Positions 18,965-27,594 of a stretch of DNA of 64,000 nucleotides are shown in pieces. The translations under genes were made by a program, and so were the position numbers. Below the pieces are notes generated by a model, which saw nothing but the letters and a program-made list of their open reading frames with translations, made no database searches and was not told the origin of the DNA. Location of the stretch: NCBI GenBank assembly GCA_903865935.1, contig CAIPLT010000015.1, forward strand, positions 62,001 through 126,000, given 5' to 3'. Position 1 is the stretch's first letter; each line of letters begins with the position of its first letter. This DNA is from Caldifarciminota bacterium (lineage in GTDB: Bacteria > Hydrothermota > Tepidihabitantia > Tepidihabitantales > CAIPLT01).

Positions 18965-21094
18965 TTAATCTTCTTTATCTTCGGTCTTTTTTATCTTTGC
19001 CCGGTATTTACATTCCGGATAACCTGAGCAGGCAATAAATTTGCCAAAACGTCCTTTTCGTTCAACTAATTGTTTTCCGCATTCCGGACATTTTTCTTCC
19101 AGTAATTTAGGCGGTTCTTTTGATGCTTGATTCTGCTGGATATATTTGCATTCCGGATAACCAGAACAGGCAATAAATTTGCCAAACCGGCTGGCTCGCT
19201 CAACTAATGGCTTTCCACACTGCGGGCATTTCGCTTCCAATAATTGAGTTGGTTCTTTCGTTGCATCTTTTTTGATATATTTACATTCCGGATAACCGGA
19301 GCAGGCAATGAACTGCCCGTATCTCCCCCACTTTGTCGTCAATGGTTTGCCGCAAGTCGGACATTTCTCGTCCAACAGCTGGCTCTGGGTTGTTTCTTTT
19401 TTTATCTCAGGTGTTTTTTCCTGCATTTTATCCAAATCCTCTTTGAACGGCTTATAGAAATCTTTTATAACATTCTGCCAGGTCTCTTTTTTCGCTTCGA
19501 TTAAATCAAGTTCCTGTTCCATTTTCTTGGTAAAATTCACCTCAAAGATATTGTCAAAACCCTTAAGTAAAATATCATTAACTAAAAATCCCAGCTGCGT
19601 TGCCCATAACCGCCCCTGTTTTTTCTCAACATATCGTCGCTCGAGCACGGTCGAAACGATTGTCGCATAGGTTGACGGTCTGCCAATGCCATTTATCTGG
19701 AGTTTTTTAATCAGCGTTGCTTCTGAGTATCGGGCGGGCGGTTGGGTAAAATGCTGCTCTGGGTCTATGCTTTTTAATAAAACCTCTTCATCTTTTTTGA
19801 GCAACGGTAAACTCTTTTCCTGAACCGCGTCCGCATAAACTTTTTCAAAGCCCGGAAATTTCTGCTTGATACCCTGCGATTTAAAAGTATAGTTTTTAGC
19901 AGTTATCTCGACATCGGTCATTGCATATATTGCATCGGTTATTTGTGAAGCAAGAAATCTCCGATAAACTAAATTATATAATTTATACTGGTCAGGGGAT
20001 AAATAATGTTTGATACTATCCGGCGTACGTTCAATTGCGGTCGGCCGAATTGATTCATGTGCACCCTGAGTTAATCCGCGTTCCTTAAATCTTCTGATTG
20101 TTTCAGGTACATACTCCTTACCGAACTGCTCATTAATATAGTTTCTTGTGCTGGTAATAAACTCTTCTGCGGTGCGCAGAGAATCAGTGCGCGGATAAGT
20201 AATCAAACCAGTCTCCTCGTCTTTCAGTTTTATACCTTCAAACAACTGCTGGGCAATAAACATCGTCTTTTTTGCAGTGAAACCCAATTTATGGGATGCT
20301 TCCTGCTGCATGGTCGCGGTGATAAAAGGCGCGGCTGGTTTAGTATGTTTCTCATAAGTATCTAATTTGGTTATAAGATACTTTATCCCGGACAATAAAT
20401 CTTTTTGAATCTTTTCTGCTTCTTCTTCCGATTTTATCTCTTTTTCCTTGCCATCAATCTTTACCAGTAATGCGGGAAATTCGTCTTGGGTTTTGTTAGC
20501 AAAGATAGTTTTAATCAGCCAGTATTCTTCGGGAATGAATTTCTGGATTTCCCGTTCCCGCTCAACAATCAATCTTAATGCCACGGTCTGAACCCGTCCG
20601 GCTGACAAACCGCTTTTAACTGTTTTCCATAGTATCGGTGAAACCAGATAACCGACCAGACGGTCAAGCACCCGTCGCGCAATATGGGCATTAACTTTGT
20701 TATAATCAATCTCGGTCGGGTTCGCTAAAGCTTTATCAATTCCGGTTTTGGTTATTTCATAGAATAAAACCCGCTTTGGTTTATGACCGTTACTGATTTC
20801 TTCGGCAATGTGATTGGCAATTGCCTCACCTTCGCGGTCCGGATCACATCCGATATATACTTCTTTTGCTTTTTTGGCGGCATTCTTCAGTTCCGTGATT
20901 ATTTTTGCCTTGCCGCGGATTTTAATATACGATGGTAAAAAGTCTTTCTCGACATCAACACCGAGCCTGGACTTGGGTAAATCCTTAATATGCCCGCGTG
21001 ACGAAAGCACATTATACTGGTTATGCAATAATCCTTTAATCGTGTGCGCTTTGGTCGGCGACTCGACAATCAGTAATTTATTTACTTTTGACAT
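18965..21094 (-). CDS. topA: DNA topoisomerase I
   Basis: Type IA topoisomerase, which relaxes negative supercoils. 709 residues: TOPRIM domain (LLIVESPTKA at 7; DPDREGE at 84-90), catalytic Tyr300 in GLITYPRTDS, then three C-terminal four-cysteine zinc ribbons of the form CPxCGKPL..R.G.FIACSGYPECKY. The ribbons are near-identical tandem copies, suggesting recent internal duplication. A TATATA box lies eight bases before the ATG, so the transcript is probably leaderless. Confidence 0.97.
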   Translation of the reverse strand: MSKVNKLLIVESPTKAHTIKGLLHNQYNVLSSRGHIKDLPKSRLGVDVEKDFLPSYIKIRGKAKIITELKNAAKKAKEVYIGCDPDREGEAIANHIAEEISNGHKPKRVLFYEITKTGIDKALANPTEIDYNKVNAHIARRVLDRLVGYLVSPILWKTVKSGLSAGRVQTVALRLIVEREREIQKFIPEEYWLIKTIFANKTQDEFPALLVKIDGKEKEIKSEEEAEKIQKDLLSGIKYLITKLDTYEKHTKPAAPFITATMQQEASHKLGFTAKKTMFIAQQLFEGIKLKDEETGLITYPRTDSLRTAEEFITSTRNYINEQFGKEYVPETIRRFKERGLTQGAHESIRPTAIERTPDSIKHYLSPDQYKLYNLVYRRFLASQITDAIYAMTDVEITAKNYTFKSQGIKQKFPGFEKVYADAVQEKSLPLLKKDEEVLLKSIDPEQHFTQPPARYSEATLIKKLQINGIGRPSTYATIVSTVLERRYVEKKQGRLWATQLGFLVNDILLKGFDNIFEVNFTKKMEQELDLIEAKKETWQNVIKDFYKPFKEDLDKMQEKTPEIKKETTQSQLLDEKCPTCGKPLTTKWGRYGQFIACSGYPECKYIKKDATKEPTQLLEAKCPQCGKPLVERASRFGKFIACSGYPECKYIQQNQASKEPPKLLEEKCPECGKQLVERKGRFGKFIACSGYPECKYRAKIKKTEDKED

Positions 21095-21195
21095 AGAAGT
21101 GTTATATACTATGCCAATTTTTTATAAAATCAAGGTTTTTATGAAAATAATTATTAGAGCATTAAAAAAGACATCGGCAAACCAGGACTTCTATC

Positions 21196-21224
21196 TTGAC
21201 AGGATATAATCAAAAGGTTATATT
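21196..21224 (+). promoter_or_regulatory. promoter of the sigma-54 activator gene, leaderless
   Basis: TTGACA (21196-21201), 17-base spacer, TATATT (21219-21224), then six bases to the ATG at 21231. The regulator gene itself uses an ordinary sigma-70-type promoter. Confidence 0.75.
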
Positions 21225-21230
21225 AAGGTA

Positions 21231-22691
21231 ATGAAACAGGAAAGTTTTCAAGCCTTGCTTAAGATTAGCCAAACGATTAATACCATCCTTGATTATAATG
21301 AACTCTTAGAACAGATTATGGATTTAGCGATTGAAAATCTCAATGCCGAACGTGGTGTTATTGTAATTAAGGACAAAAAAGGAGTTATGCCGGTTATTGC
21401 CCGACAGCTTTCCCAGAAAGATTTAGACGACTTGACCCAAATATCATCCAGCATCCTAAATCAGGTCTTACAAGAACAGAAACCGCTTCTAATTCATAAT
21501 GCGCAGGATACCGATTTTAAATCTGCCCAGAGCGTGATTTTGCACAGTATTCAGTCAGTAATATGTGTGCCGTTAATTTCTCGGGATAAACTGATTGGCG
21601 CAATCTATGTTGATTCGAGAAGCCAGAAAGGTGTTTTTACTGAAGATGACCTAGATTTTCTGAGCGCATTTTCCCATCAGGCGGCAATCGCAATGGAAAA
21701 TGCGCGGCTGACATCGCTCTTGGTTGATGAAAATAAATATCTCAAGACCGAGTTGGTCAAATCCTCGCAATTTGAAAATATTATCGGGCATAGCGCGCAG
21801 ATGGTAAAGGTTTTTGACCTGATGCGCAAAGTGCTCAATTCGGATATTCCGGTTCTGATTGAAGGCGAAACCGGCACGGGCAAAGAACTCGTTGCCCGGG
21901 CACTCCATTATAGTGGTGCCCGACAAAAAGGCAAATTTGTTGCCCTGTACTGCGGCAGTTTGCCCGACACTTTATTGGAATCAGAACTATTTGGTTATAA
22001 GAAAGGTTCATTCACTGGCGCAGTTGCGGATAAAAAAGGTTTGTTTGAAGAAGCCGATGCCGGGACATTGTTTTTAGATGAGATAATCGATGTTAATTTG
22101 GCGACCCAGGCAAAGTTATTGCGAGTCTTGCAGGAAGGCGAGTTCCGTCGAATCGGCGAGACCGTATCCCGCAAAGCCGATGTGCGGATAATTTCTGCAA
22201 CCAACCGCAATTTATCCGATGCGGTAAAAGATGGCAAGTTCCGCGAAGACCTTTTCTACCGGATTCAGGGCGTTACAATCAGTTTACCGCCGTTACGCAT
22301 TCGCGGTGATGATATTATGGTTTTAGCCAACCATTTTCTCACTTATTACACCAAGAAAGAAAACAAACCAATCAAAGGTTTTAACCAGGAAAGCACTGAA
22401 CTGCTGTTAAATCATACCTGGCCCGGTAATGTCCGGGAATTAGAAAATGCGGTTGCCCGTGCCTGTGCCCTGGCTACTCAAAACCATATCACAAAAGAAG
22501 ACCTTGGTATAAAACCAGAGACCAAAATGCACAGCAGTGGATTAAAAGATGAAGTTTCGCAAAAAGAAAAAGAATATATATTAGGTATATTAGAAAAGGT
22601 TGGAGGTAATCGGACCAAAGCGGCTGAAAAGCTTGGTATTTCCCGCCGAACCTTGCAATACAAACTAAAAAAATTAGAAATTGAACATTAA
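21231..22691 (+). CDS. sigma-54-dependent transcriptional activator with GAF sensor domain
   Basis: 486 residues in three parts. An N-terminal GAF domain (about 1-165) probably senses a small ligand or redox state. A central AAA+ domain has Walker A GETGTGKE (212-219), the sigma-54 contact loop GSFTGA (259-264) and Walker B GTLFLDEI (278-285). A C-terminal Fis-type helix-turn-helix follows (NRTKAAEKLGISRRTLQYKLKKL). There is no phosphoacceptor receiver domain, so control is likely by ligand or by protein contact. The Ser/Thr kinase gene starts 11 bases downstream, and sigma-54 promoters follow at 24291 and 26405, making it their likely activator. Confidence 0.95.
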   Translation: MKQESFQALLKISQTINTILDYNELLEQIMDLAIENLNAERGVIVIKDKKGVMPVIARQLSQKDLDDLTQISSSILNQVLQEQKPLLIHNAQDTDFKSAQSVILHSIQSVICVPLISRDKLIGAIYVDSRSQKGVFTEDDLDFLSAFSHQAAIAMENARLTSLLVDENKYLKTELVKSSQFENIIGHSAQMVKVFDLMRKVLNSDIPVLIEGETGTGKELVARALHYSGARQKGKFVALYCGSLPDTLLESELFGYKKGSFTGAVADKKGLFEEADAGTLFLDEIIDVNLATQAKLLRVLQEGEFRRIGETVSRKADVRIISATNRNLSDAVKDGKFREDLFYRIQGVTISLPPLRIRGDDIMVLANHFLTYYTKKENKPIKGFNQESTELLLNHTWPGNVRELENAVARACALATQNHITKEDLGIKPETKMHSSGLKDEVSQKEKEYILGILEKVGGNRTKAAEKLGISRRTLQYKLKKLEIEH

Positions 22692-22702
22692 ATCTCAATT
22701 TT

Positions 22703-24286
22703 ATGTTTGACCGCGGTGTTCTGTTCGCTGAAAAATATGAAATTTTAGAAGTTCTTTCTTCCGGGGTACAGGCAAGTGTTTTCACTGCCCTGCAAAAATC
22801 CCTAGACCGTACCGTCATACTCAAGATTTTAAGTCCGACCCTAAATACGACACCAGAAATTGTTGCCCGTTTCGAACGCGAGGCAAAATTGTTAAGCACG
22901 CTCAAAGATGATAATGTCACAAGAATTTTTGATTATGGTAAACATGGCGGTCTATATTTCTTTGTTTCCGAATACATCGAAGGGTCAAGTGTAAAAGAAC
23001 TTTTAGAGCGTAAAGGCAGGCTGTCACCGCAATTAGCTTCTTTTATTATTCTCGAGTCCGCCAAAGTTTTAACCCGATTGCATAAACAGGGTATAGTTCA
23101 CCGCGATTTAAAACCGGGCAATATTCTTCTGAGTCATGATGGCAAAATTAAGCTGACTGATTTCGGGCTGGCTTTTAGCCAGGCAATGCCATCGATTACG
23201 ATTGAGGGCAGCATCTTGGGAACGCCGGCTTATATGCCGCCGGAACAAATACTCGGAAAACCGGTTGACACCCGTTCCGATATTTATTCTTTAGGTATTG
23301 TTTTCTACGAACTCTTAATCGGCACAAACCCGTTTATTGGTGAAACCTATTCGGCAATTATGCACAATGTCCTTAATTTAAAACCGATGCCGATTTATAA
23401 AGCCGATAAGTTTTTTGAAGATCACCGGGATTTGTGGTCGATTATTGAAAAGATGATTGATAAGTCACCGATCGCCCGATATCAAAATATGTCTGAGATA
23501 GCAGAAAAGCTGACCTTTTGGTTCGGCAAAGAACAGAATAAAAATTGGAAACTAAACCAGACCGAAATTAAATCAATTTCAAAAGACCAGACCCCGGCAT
23601 TCCTGCCTAAGCTAAAACAACGCAAAAACCGGCTGGCGATTGTTCCAGCAATAATAATAATTTTGGCACTTGCAGTCATCGTAATAAAAATATGGCCACA
23701 TCAGCAACCTCCGACTGCACAACAATTGCCAGTATTCGCTGAAAGAAGCTCAATACCTAAAACCGAAAGCCTGGCATCGGTCAAGAGCGAAAAGAAAACC
23801 TTACTCAGTAATAAAACGATAACAGAAAGTGTTAAGCCAAGCGCATCAAATAATGTACAAAGGGATGGCATTGGATTCTTAAAAATATCCGCTTTGCCAT
23901 GGGCAGGAGTTTTTGTTGACGGCAAAGAAGCTTTTACCACACCCAAAGAAACATTTTTACCCCTAACCGCCATGAAACATTTAATCGAATTGACTAACCC
24001 TAATTTCCCTGATTTAGAGACAATGATTTCTATACGACCCGACGAATCATTAAAAATATTGATTGATTTAACTGAACACGTTAGTTTTTTACAAATAGAT
24101 GTACAACCCTGGGCAGATATATATATTGATGATACATACAAAGCAACCACTCCTCTCTCTTCACCGTTGATTGTTCCAATCGGAACTCATACAATAACCG
24201 CTAAAAACCCGTACTATCCGAACTATCAAGAAACCATAGAATTTAAACCAAAGCAAATAGTTGAAAGAAAAGTCGTATTAAAGTAA
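22703..24286 (+). CDS. membrane Ser/Thr protein kinase with C-terminal PEGA domains
   Basis: 527 residues. The kinase domain (10-285) has catalytic Lys41 (VILKIL), HRDLKPGN (133-140), DFG (153-155) and GTPAYMPPEQ. The glycine-rich loop is degenerate (LSSGVQASVF has one Gly), so activity should be tested. A single transmembrane helix (about 312-332) leads to an outside part ending in two PEGA repeats (GFLKISALPWAGVFVDGKE; FLQIDVQPWADIYIDDTY). PEGA domains often bind cell-surface material. It is very probably co-transcribed with the sigma-54 activator and may signal to it. Confidence 0.93.
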   Translation: MFDRGVLFAEKYEILEVLSSGVQASVFTALQKSLDRTVILKILSPTLNTTPEIVARFEREAKLLSTLKDDNVTRIFDYGKHGGLYFFVSEYIEGSSVKELLERKGRLSPQLASFIILESAKVLTRLHKQGIVHRDLKPGNILLSHDGKIKLTDFGLAFSQAMPSITIEGSILGTPAYMPPEQILGKPVDTRSDIYSLGIVFYELLIGTNPFIGETYSAIMHNVLNLKPMPIYKADKFFEDHRDLWSIIEKMIDKSPIARYQNMSEIAEKLTFWFGKEQNKNWKLNQTEIKSISKDQTPAFLPKLKQRKNRLAIVPAIIIILALAVIVIKIWPHQQPPTAQQLPVFAERSSIPKTESLASVKSEKKTLLSNKTITESVKPSASNNVQRDGIGFLKISALPWAGVFVDGKEAFTTPKETFLPLTAMKHLIELTNPNFPDLETMISIRPDESLKILIDLTEHVSFLQIDVQPWADIYIDDTYKATTPLSSPLIVPIGTHTITAKNPYYPNYQETIEFKPKQIVERKVVLK

Positions 24287-24290
24287 AATA

Positions 24291-24306
24291 TGGCACGATT
24301 ATTGCT
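24291..24306 (+). promoter_or_regulatory. sigma-54 promoter (-24/-12)
   Basis: TGGCAC, five bases, TTGCT: full agreement with the sigma-54 consensus in spacing and core bases. Predicted start at about 24317, only four bases before the ATG of the kelch protein gene. It lies just after the kinase stop codon. I found no clear activator site upstream. Confidence 0.8.
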
Positions 24307-24320
24307 ATAATATATAGTAA

Positions 24321-25562
24321 ATGAGAAGGAATTTTTTACTTTTTTTACTTATTATACTGCTAACCGCAGTTAACCTTGGTCAAGCTGCTTGGGTAATGCG
24401 CAGACCAATGCAATATCCCAGATATGGACTAATGGTTGCTGAGGTGAATAGTAAAGTCTATGCCATCGGCGGCTTTGTTAATCATGACACTGCAGTCGGT
24501 TGGGTTGAAGAGTATACCCCAAGTCTCGACACATGGATTTTAAAAGCGCCGATGCTAACACGACGAGGTCTTGGTGTTTGCGGTGTGGTTAATGGTAAGA
24601 TTTATGTTATTGGCGGTATCCAGTCACTCAATGGACCAGTGTCTCCAATAGAAAGCTGTGAAGTATTTGACCCTGTTCTAAATCAATGGCAAAGAACCAG
24701 ACGATTACCGACTCATCGTTATGGATTTAATGGTGGAGTAATCGGTCAAAATATCTATGTTGCCGGGGGATACTTAGTGCAAGGAATGGGAAATTATACT
24801 GATACTTTAGAAGGCTATAGCACGATTCGAGACAGCTGGTTTATCCGAAGCTCAATGGATTTCCCAAGAGTCTATCTGGGTGCCGCAGGTGCTAACAATA
24901 AATTATATTGTTTTGGTGGAATTTTTTATGGGTACTCTGATGCGAATGAAGAATATGACCCAACTACCAATATCTGGACGACCAAAGCACATATACCTTT
25001 ATCTCGTTCTGGATTTGCCTGTGCTTCTTCAAATAATAACATTTATGCGATTGGCGGTCAGCGCCAGAGCGGTCCGAATCGCACAATATATTCCCGGGTT
25101 GATATTTATAATGTTCTGGCCGATACCTGGCACTCATTTGATTCTTTAAATGTTGCACGGGTCTATGCGGGTGCAGTAAATATGCGCGACCGAATTTATG
25201 TTATTGGCGGACAAGGAAGAAATAATACGCTGATTTCGTCTTTAGAGGAGAACACTCTCTCGGGTATCGAAGAAATTAACAACCCACCAATTGACCAAAC
25301 AAAAATATTGATTAATCCTAATCCTTTTGTTATAAATACTACTATCAAGTATGCTAATTTATATGGAGATAAACTAAAATTGAATATTTATAATAATTTC
25401 GGCAATTTAGTTAAGACATTTGATATAAAAAACCTGAGCGGCGCTATCACCTGGGATGGTAAGGACCAAAATAAACGGCAACTTCCTCAGGGAATCTATT
25501 TTGCTAAAATCAGTGGCAATTCAAATCCCAATCAGATAATCAAGCTTATCATTTCAAGATAA
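24321..25562 (+). CDS. exported kelch-repeat protein with FlgD-like C-terminal sorting domain
   Basis: 413 residues. A signal peptide of about 22 residues is followed by six kelch blades of about 50 residues (KVYAIGGF..., KIYVIGGI..., NIYVAGGY..., KLYCFGG..., NIYAIGGQ..., RIYVIGGQ). The end is a FlgD-like/type A sorting domain: INPNPFVINTTIKY, GKDQNKRQLPQGIYFAKI and IIKLIISR. The sigma-54 promoter leaves almost no leader and no Shine-Dalgarno site. The next gene follows after two bases. Confidence 0.88.
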   Translation: MRRNFLLFLLIILLTAVNLGQAAWVMRRPMQYPRYGLMVAEVNSKVYAIGGFVNHDTAVGWVEEYTPSLDTWILKAPMLTRRGLGVCGVVNGKIYVIGGIQSLNGPVSPIESCEVFDPVLNQWQRTRRLPTHRYGFNGGVIGQNIYVAGGYLVQGMGNYTDTLEGYSTIRDSWFIRSSMDFPRVYLGAAGANNKLYCFGGIFYGYSDANEEYDPTTNIWTTKAHIPLSRSGFACASSNNNIYAIGGQRQSGPNRTIYSRVDIYNVLADTWHSFDSLNVARVYAGAVNMRDRIYVIGGQGRNNTLISSLEENTLSGIEEINNPPIDQTKILINPNPFVINTTIKYANLYGDKLKLNIYNNFGNLVKTFDIKNLSGAITWDGKDQNKRQLPQGIYFAKISGNSNPNQIIKLIISR

Positions 25563-25564
25563 AT

Positions 25565-26254
25565 TTGAAGTTTCTTTTAATTTGTTTAATAATCCCCATT
25601 ATTAGTTATGCTGACAGTCTGAATGTAAAAGTCGAATCTCTATACAATCATGGTCAATATCAAGAAGCAATAAGTAAAATTGATAAAATATTAAGTAATA
25701 CTTCTAATATTCCCGACTCCACTTTAATCAAGCTCTACAGTTGTCAGGCATTCTCCTATGTCGCACTTGATGACCGAGACCGGGCATTGACTGCATTTCG
25801 TTACCTCTTGATATTGAGCCCAAAAATCGAATTAGACCCAAGATTTGTTTCACCCAAAATCATCGGTATATTTGAGGAGAGCAAACGGATTCGCGGCGAT
25901 TCAATACAAATAACCCCGTCTCCTTTTATCAATATCAACAAACTTAAATCACAATCAAATAAGAATCGCGCACTTCGTTCATTATTATACCCTGGACTGG
26001 GTCAGCTTTACCAGCATAAAAAAACAAAAGGATACCTGTTTCTGGGAATAGAAACTGCTTCAATTATCGGGTTAGTTACATCTCACCTGCTAACTAATCA
26101 AGCACATAATAAATATCTTGATGCGCAGTTGCCAGATGATATCGATAAAAAATATGACAACTATAAATTTTGGTACCAGACACGAATTGGCTTTACGATA
26201 TCAAGTGTCGGCATCTGGATATTAAATTATGTTGATGCAACAATATTAGAGTAA
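25565..26254 (+). CDS. exported TPR-like protein with DUF5683 domain
   Basis: 229 residues from a TTG two bases after the previous stop, so probably coupled. A signal peptide (KFLLICLIIPIISYA) is followed by a helical repeat part resembling one or two TPRs (YNHGQYQEAISKIDKIL; AFSYVALDDRDRALTAFRYLL). The end has a DUF5683-like membrane segment (LLYPGLGQLYQHKKTKGYLFLG) and further hydrophobic stretches. Role unknown; it shares the sigma-54 transcript with the kelch gene. Confidence 0.72.
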   Translation: MKFLLICLIIPIISYADSLNVKVESLYNHGQYQEAISKIDKILSNTSNIPDSTLIKLYSCQAFSYVALDDRDRALTAFRYLLILSPKIELDPRFVSPKIIGIFEESKRIRGDSIQITPSPFININKLKSQSNKNRALRSLLYPGLGQLYQHKKTKGYLFLGIETASIIGLVTSHLLTNQAHNKYLDAQLPDDIDKKYDNYKFWYQTRIGFTISSVGIWILNYVDATILE

Positions 26255-26277
26255 GTCAAGTGCAAACAACCACATAT

Positions 26278-26297
26278 TTGTGCAATTTATTGCACAA
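26278..26297. promoter_or_regulatory. perfect inverted repeat, candidate enhancer site for the sigma-54 activator
   Basis: Nine-base arms TTGTGCAAT / ATTGCACAA around two bases. The site lies about 110 bases upstream of the -24 element at 26405, the usual place for an activator enhancer. A related half-site, AGTGCAAAC, lies about 20 bases to its left. I infer that the GAF activator encoded at 21231 binds here. Confidence 0.6.
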
Positions 26298-26404
26298 TCA
26301 CAAATAAACCGCAGTTTGCAGTTTAGTTTAAATAAAAATAAGATTATTCTGCTAAGTACCAATATTTTTAATAAGTTACTAATATATTATCGGATTATTA
26401 AACC

Positions 26405-26422
26405 TTGGCACAGTATTTGCTA
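26405..26422 (+). promoter_or_regulatory. sigma-54 promoter (-24/-12)
   Basis: TTGGCAC, five bases, TTGCTA: a full consensus sigma-54 promoter with predicted start at about 26432. It drives a 165-base leader and the carboxypeptidase-regulatory-like protein gene at 26598. Confidence 0.85.
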
Positions 26423-26433
26423 TCTAATACAGT

Positions 26434-26601
26434 ATGAAAAAAAAGAAAAATCTTTTTACCGCTGAATCCTGTGAGGACAAAAAATATAGACCACTGATAA
26501 CAATTAATTTAGTTATCAAGTTTCGGTCCTTTGCTCCCACGCTCATCGGCGGTAAATATTTTTCCCAAACAAACAAAAATATGATAGGAGGTGAATTATG
26601 A
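26434..26601 (+). CDS. possible leaderless 55-residue leader ORF
   Basis: An ATG lies about two bases after the predicted sigma-54 start site and opens a 55-codon frame. The frame ends in TGA overlapping the ATG of the next gene (ATGA), a typical coupling arrangement. The peptide starts MKKKKNLFTAES and has no recognised domain. It contains the Shine-Dalgarno site of the next gene. The same DNA can fold as RNA (see 26455-26556), so this may instead be an untranslated leader. Confidence 0.35.
   Translation: MKKKKNLFTAESCEDKKYRPLITINLVIKFRSFAPTLIGGKYFSQTNKNMIGGEL
26455..26556 (+). ncRNA. structured 5' leader, candidate regulatory RNA
   Basis: Long-range stem TTTACCGCTGA (26455-26465) with TCGGCGGTAAA (26546-26556): 11 pairs including one wobble, extendable by an outer AAAAAT/ATTTTT. 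Inside it, GACC (26489-26492) pairs with GGTC (26525-26528), and TGATAAC (26495-26501) with GTTATCA (26512-26518). It sits between the sigma-54 start and the Shine-Dalgarno site. I could not match it to a known riboswitch class. Confidence 0.45.
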
Positions 26602-27518
26602 AAAAATATTTCACCCTTATATTTGGATTAATGCTCGCTACTTCGCTATTCGCACAAACCGGTACTGGTTCAATTACTGGCGTCGTTACTGATTCCGCAA
26701 CCGGCAATCCGATTTTCCACGCAATGGTCATGGCGCATCGTACTCAAGGGATGGGCAGTTTTGCCTATACTGATTCAACCGGTCTATATACAATCAATAA
26801 TTTAGCCGCTGGTAATTATCAGGTAAACGCGAGTGCTTATAATTATCGCATGAAAAATTATCCGACACCGGTCGCAGTTACTGCCGGGCAGGCAACTACC
26901 GGCATTGACTTTATCTTAATCCCGTGCAATGTTCCACCGCCTCCTCCGCCACCGCAAAATGCCGGTTCAATCTCAGGTGTTATTACCGACTCGGCAACTG
27001 GTGCGCCGATTATTGGTGCAATGGTAACCGCTGGTGTTAATCATATGTGCGGTGCTCGAGCATTCACTGACTCAACCGGTGCTTATACAATACTGAATTT
27101 AGCTGATGGTAATTATCAGGTAAATGCCAGTGCTCGTAACTATCGTCCAGCACATTATCCGACACCAGTAGTTGTTGCTAATGGCGCCAATACTCCGGAC
27201 ATTAACATGACACTCGCTCCTCGTGGTACGCCTCCGCCGCCGCCAAATCCAGGTTCGATTTCCGGCGTTGTGACTGATTCCGTAACCGGCTTACCGATTT
27301 TCCACGCAATGGTTGTTGCTCATCTTCGTAACTTTGAAAAACGAGCACTTACTGATTCGACTGGTGCATATACGATAACCAATCTCCGATCAGGTAATTA
27401 TCGAGTTATGAGCATGGCTCCGACTTATATGCCGAAAATGTACGCTGACCCAGTAATCGTGGTTGGGGGTCAGGCTACTTCAGATATTAATTTCGCGCTT
27501 GTTCCAAGACAGCCGTAA
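26598..27518 (+). CDS. exported protein of three carboxypeptidase-regulatory-like domains with polyproline linkers
   Basis: 306 residues: signal peptide (MKKYFTLIFGLMLATSLFAQ) and three homologous domains of about 90 residues. Each begins GSI[TS]GVVTDSATGxPI and contains TDSTGxYTIxNLxxGNYxV, the CarboxypepD_reg (prealbumin-like) pattern. Runs of five to seven prolines join the domains. The copies are similar at the DNA level, so the gene grew by tandem duplication. AGGAGG precedes the ATG. Its own sigma-54 promoter and terminator make it a single-gene unit. Confidence 0.88.
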   Translation: MKKYFTLIFGLMLATSLFAQTGTGSITGVVTDSATGNPIFHAMVMAHRTQGMGSFAYTDSTGLYTINNLAAGNYQVNASAYNYRMKNYPTPVAVTAGQATTGIDFILIPCNVPPPPPPPQNAGSISGVITDSATGAPIIGAMVTAGVNHMCGARAFTDSTGAYTILNLADGNYQVNASARNYRPAHYPTPVVVANGANTPDINMTLAPRGTPPPPPNPGSISGVVTDSVTGLPIFHAMVVAHLRNFEKRALTDSTGAYTITNLRSGNYRVMSMAPTYMPKMYADPVIVVGGQATSDINFALVPRQP

Positions 27519-27532
27519 ACCACACCATAAAC

Positions 27533-27587
27533 AAATGCCGTTTATATGCCCGGCACACCCCAAAAGTGCTGGGCATCGGCATTTTAA
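27533..27587 (+). terminator. long two-part hairpin terminator
   Basis: Outer stem AAATGCCG / CGGCATTT encloses the inner stem ATGCCCGGCAC / GTGCTGGGCAT. A short T run follows. It ends the sigma-54-driven transcript, just before the next start codon at 27595. Confidence 0.75.
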
Positions 27588-27594
27588 TATCATA

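Noticed and set aside
27463-27594. Upstream extension of the SBBP gene at 27595
   Set aside because: It overlaps the previous gene and runs through a terminator hairpin; the signal peptide starts at 27595.
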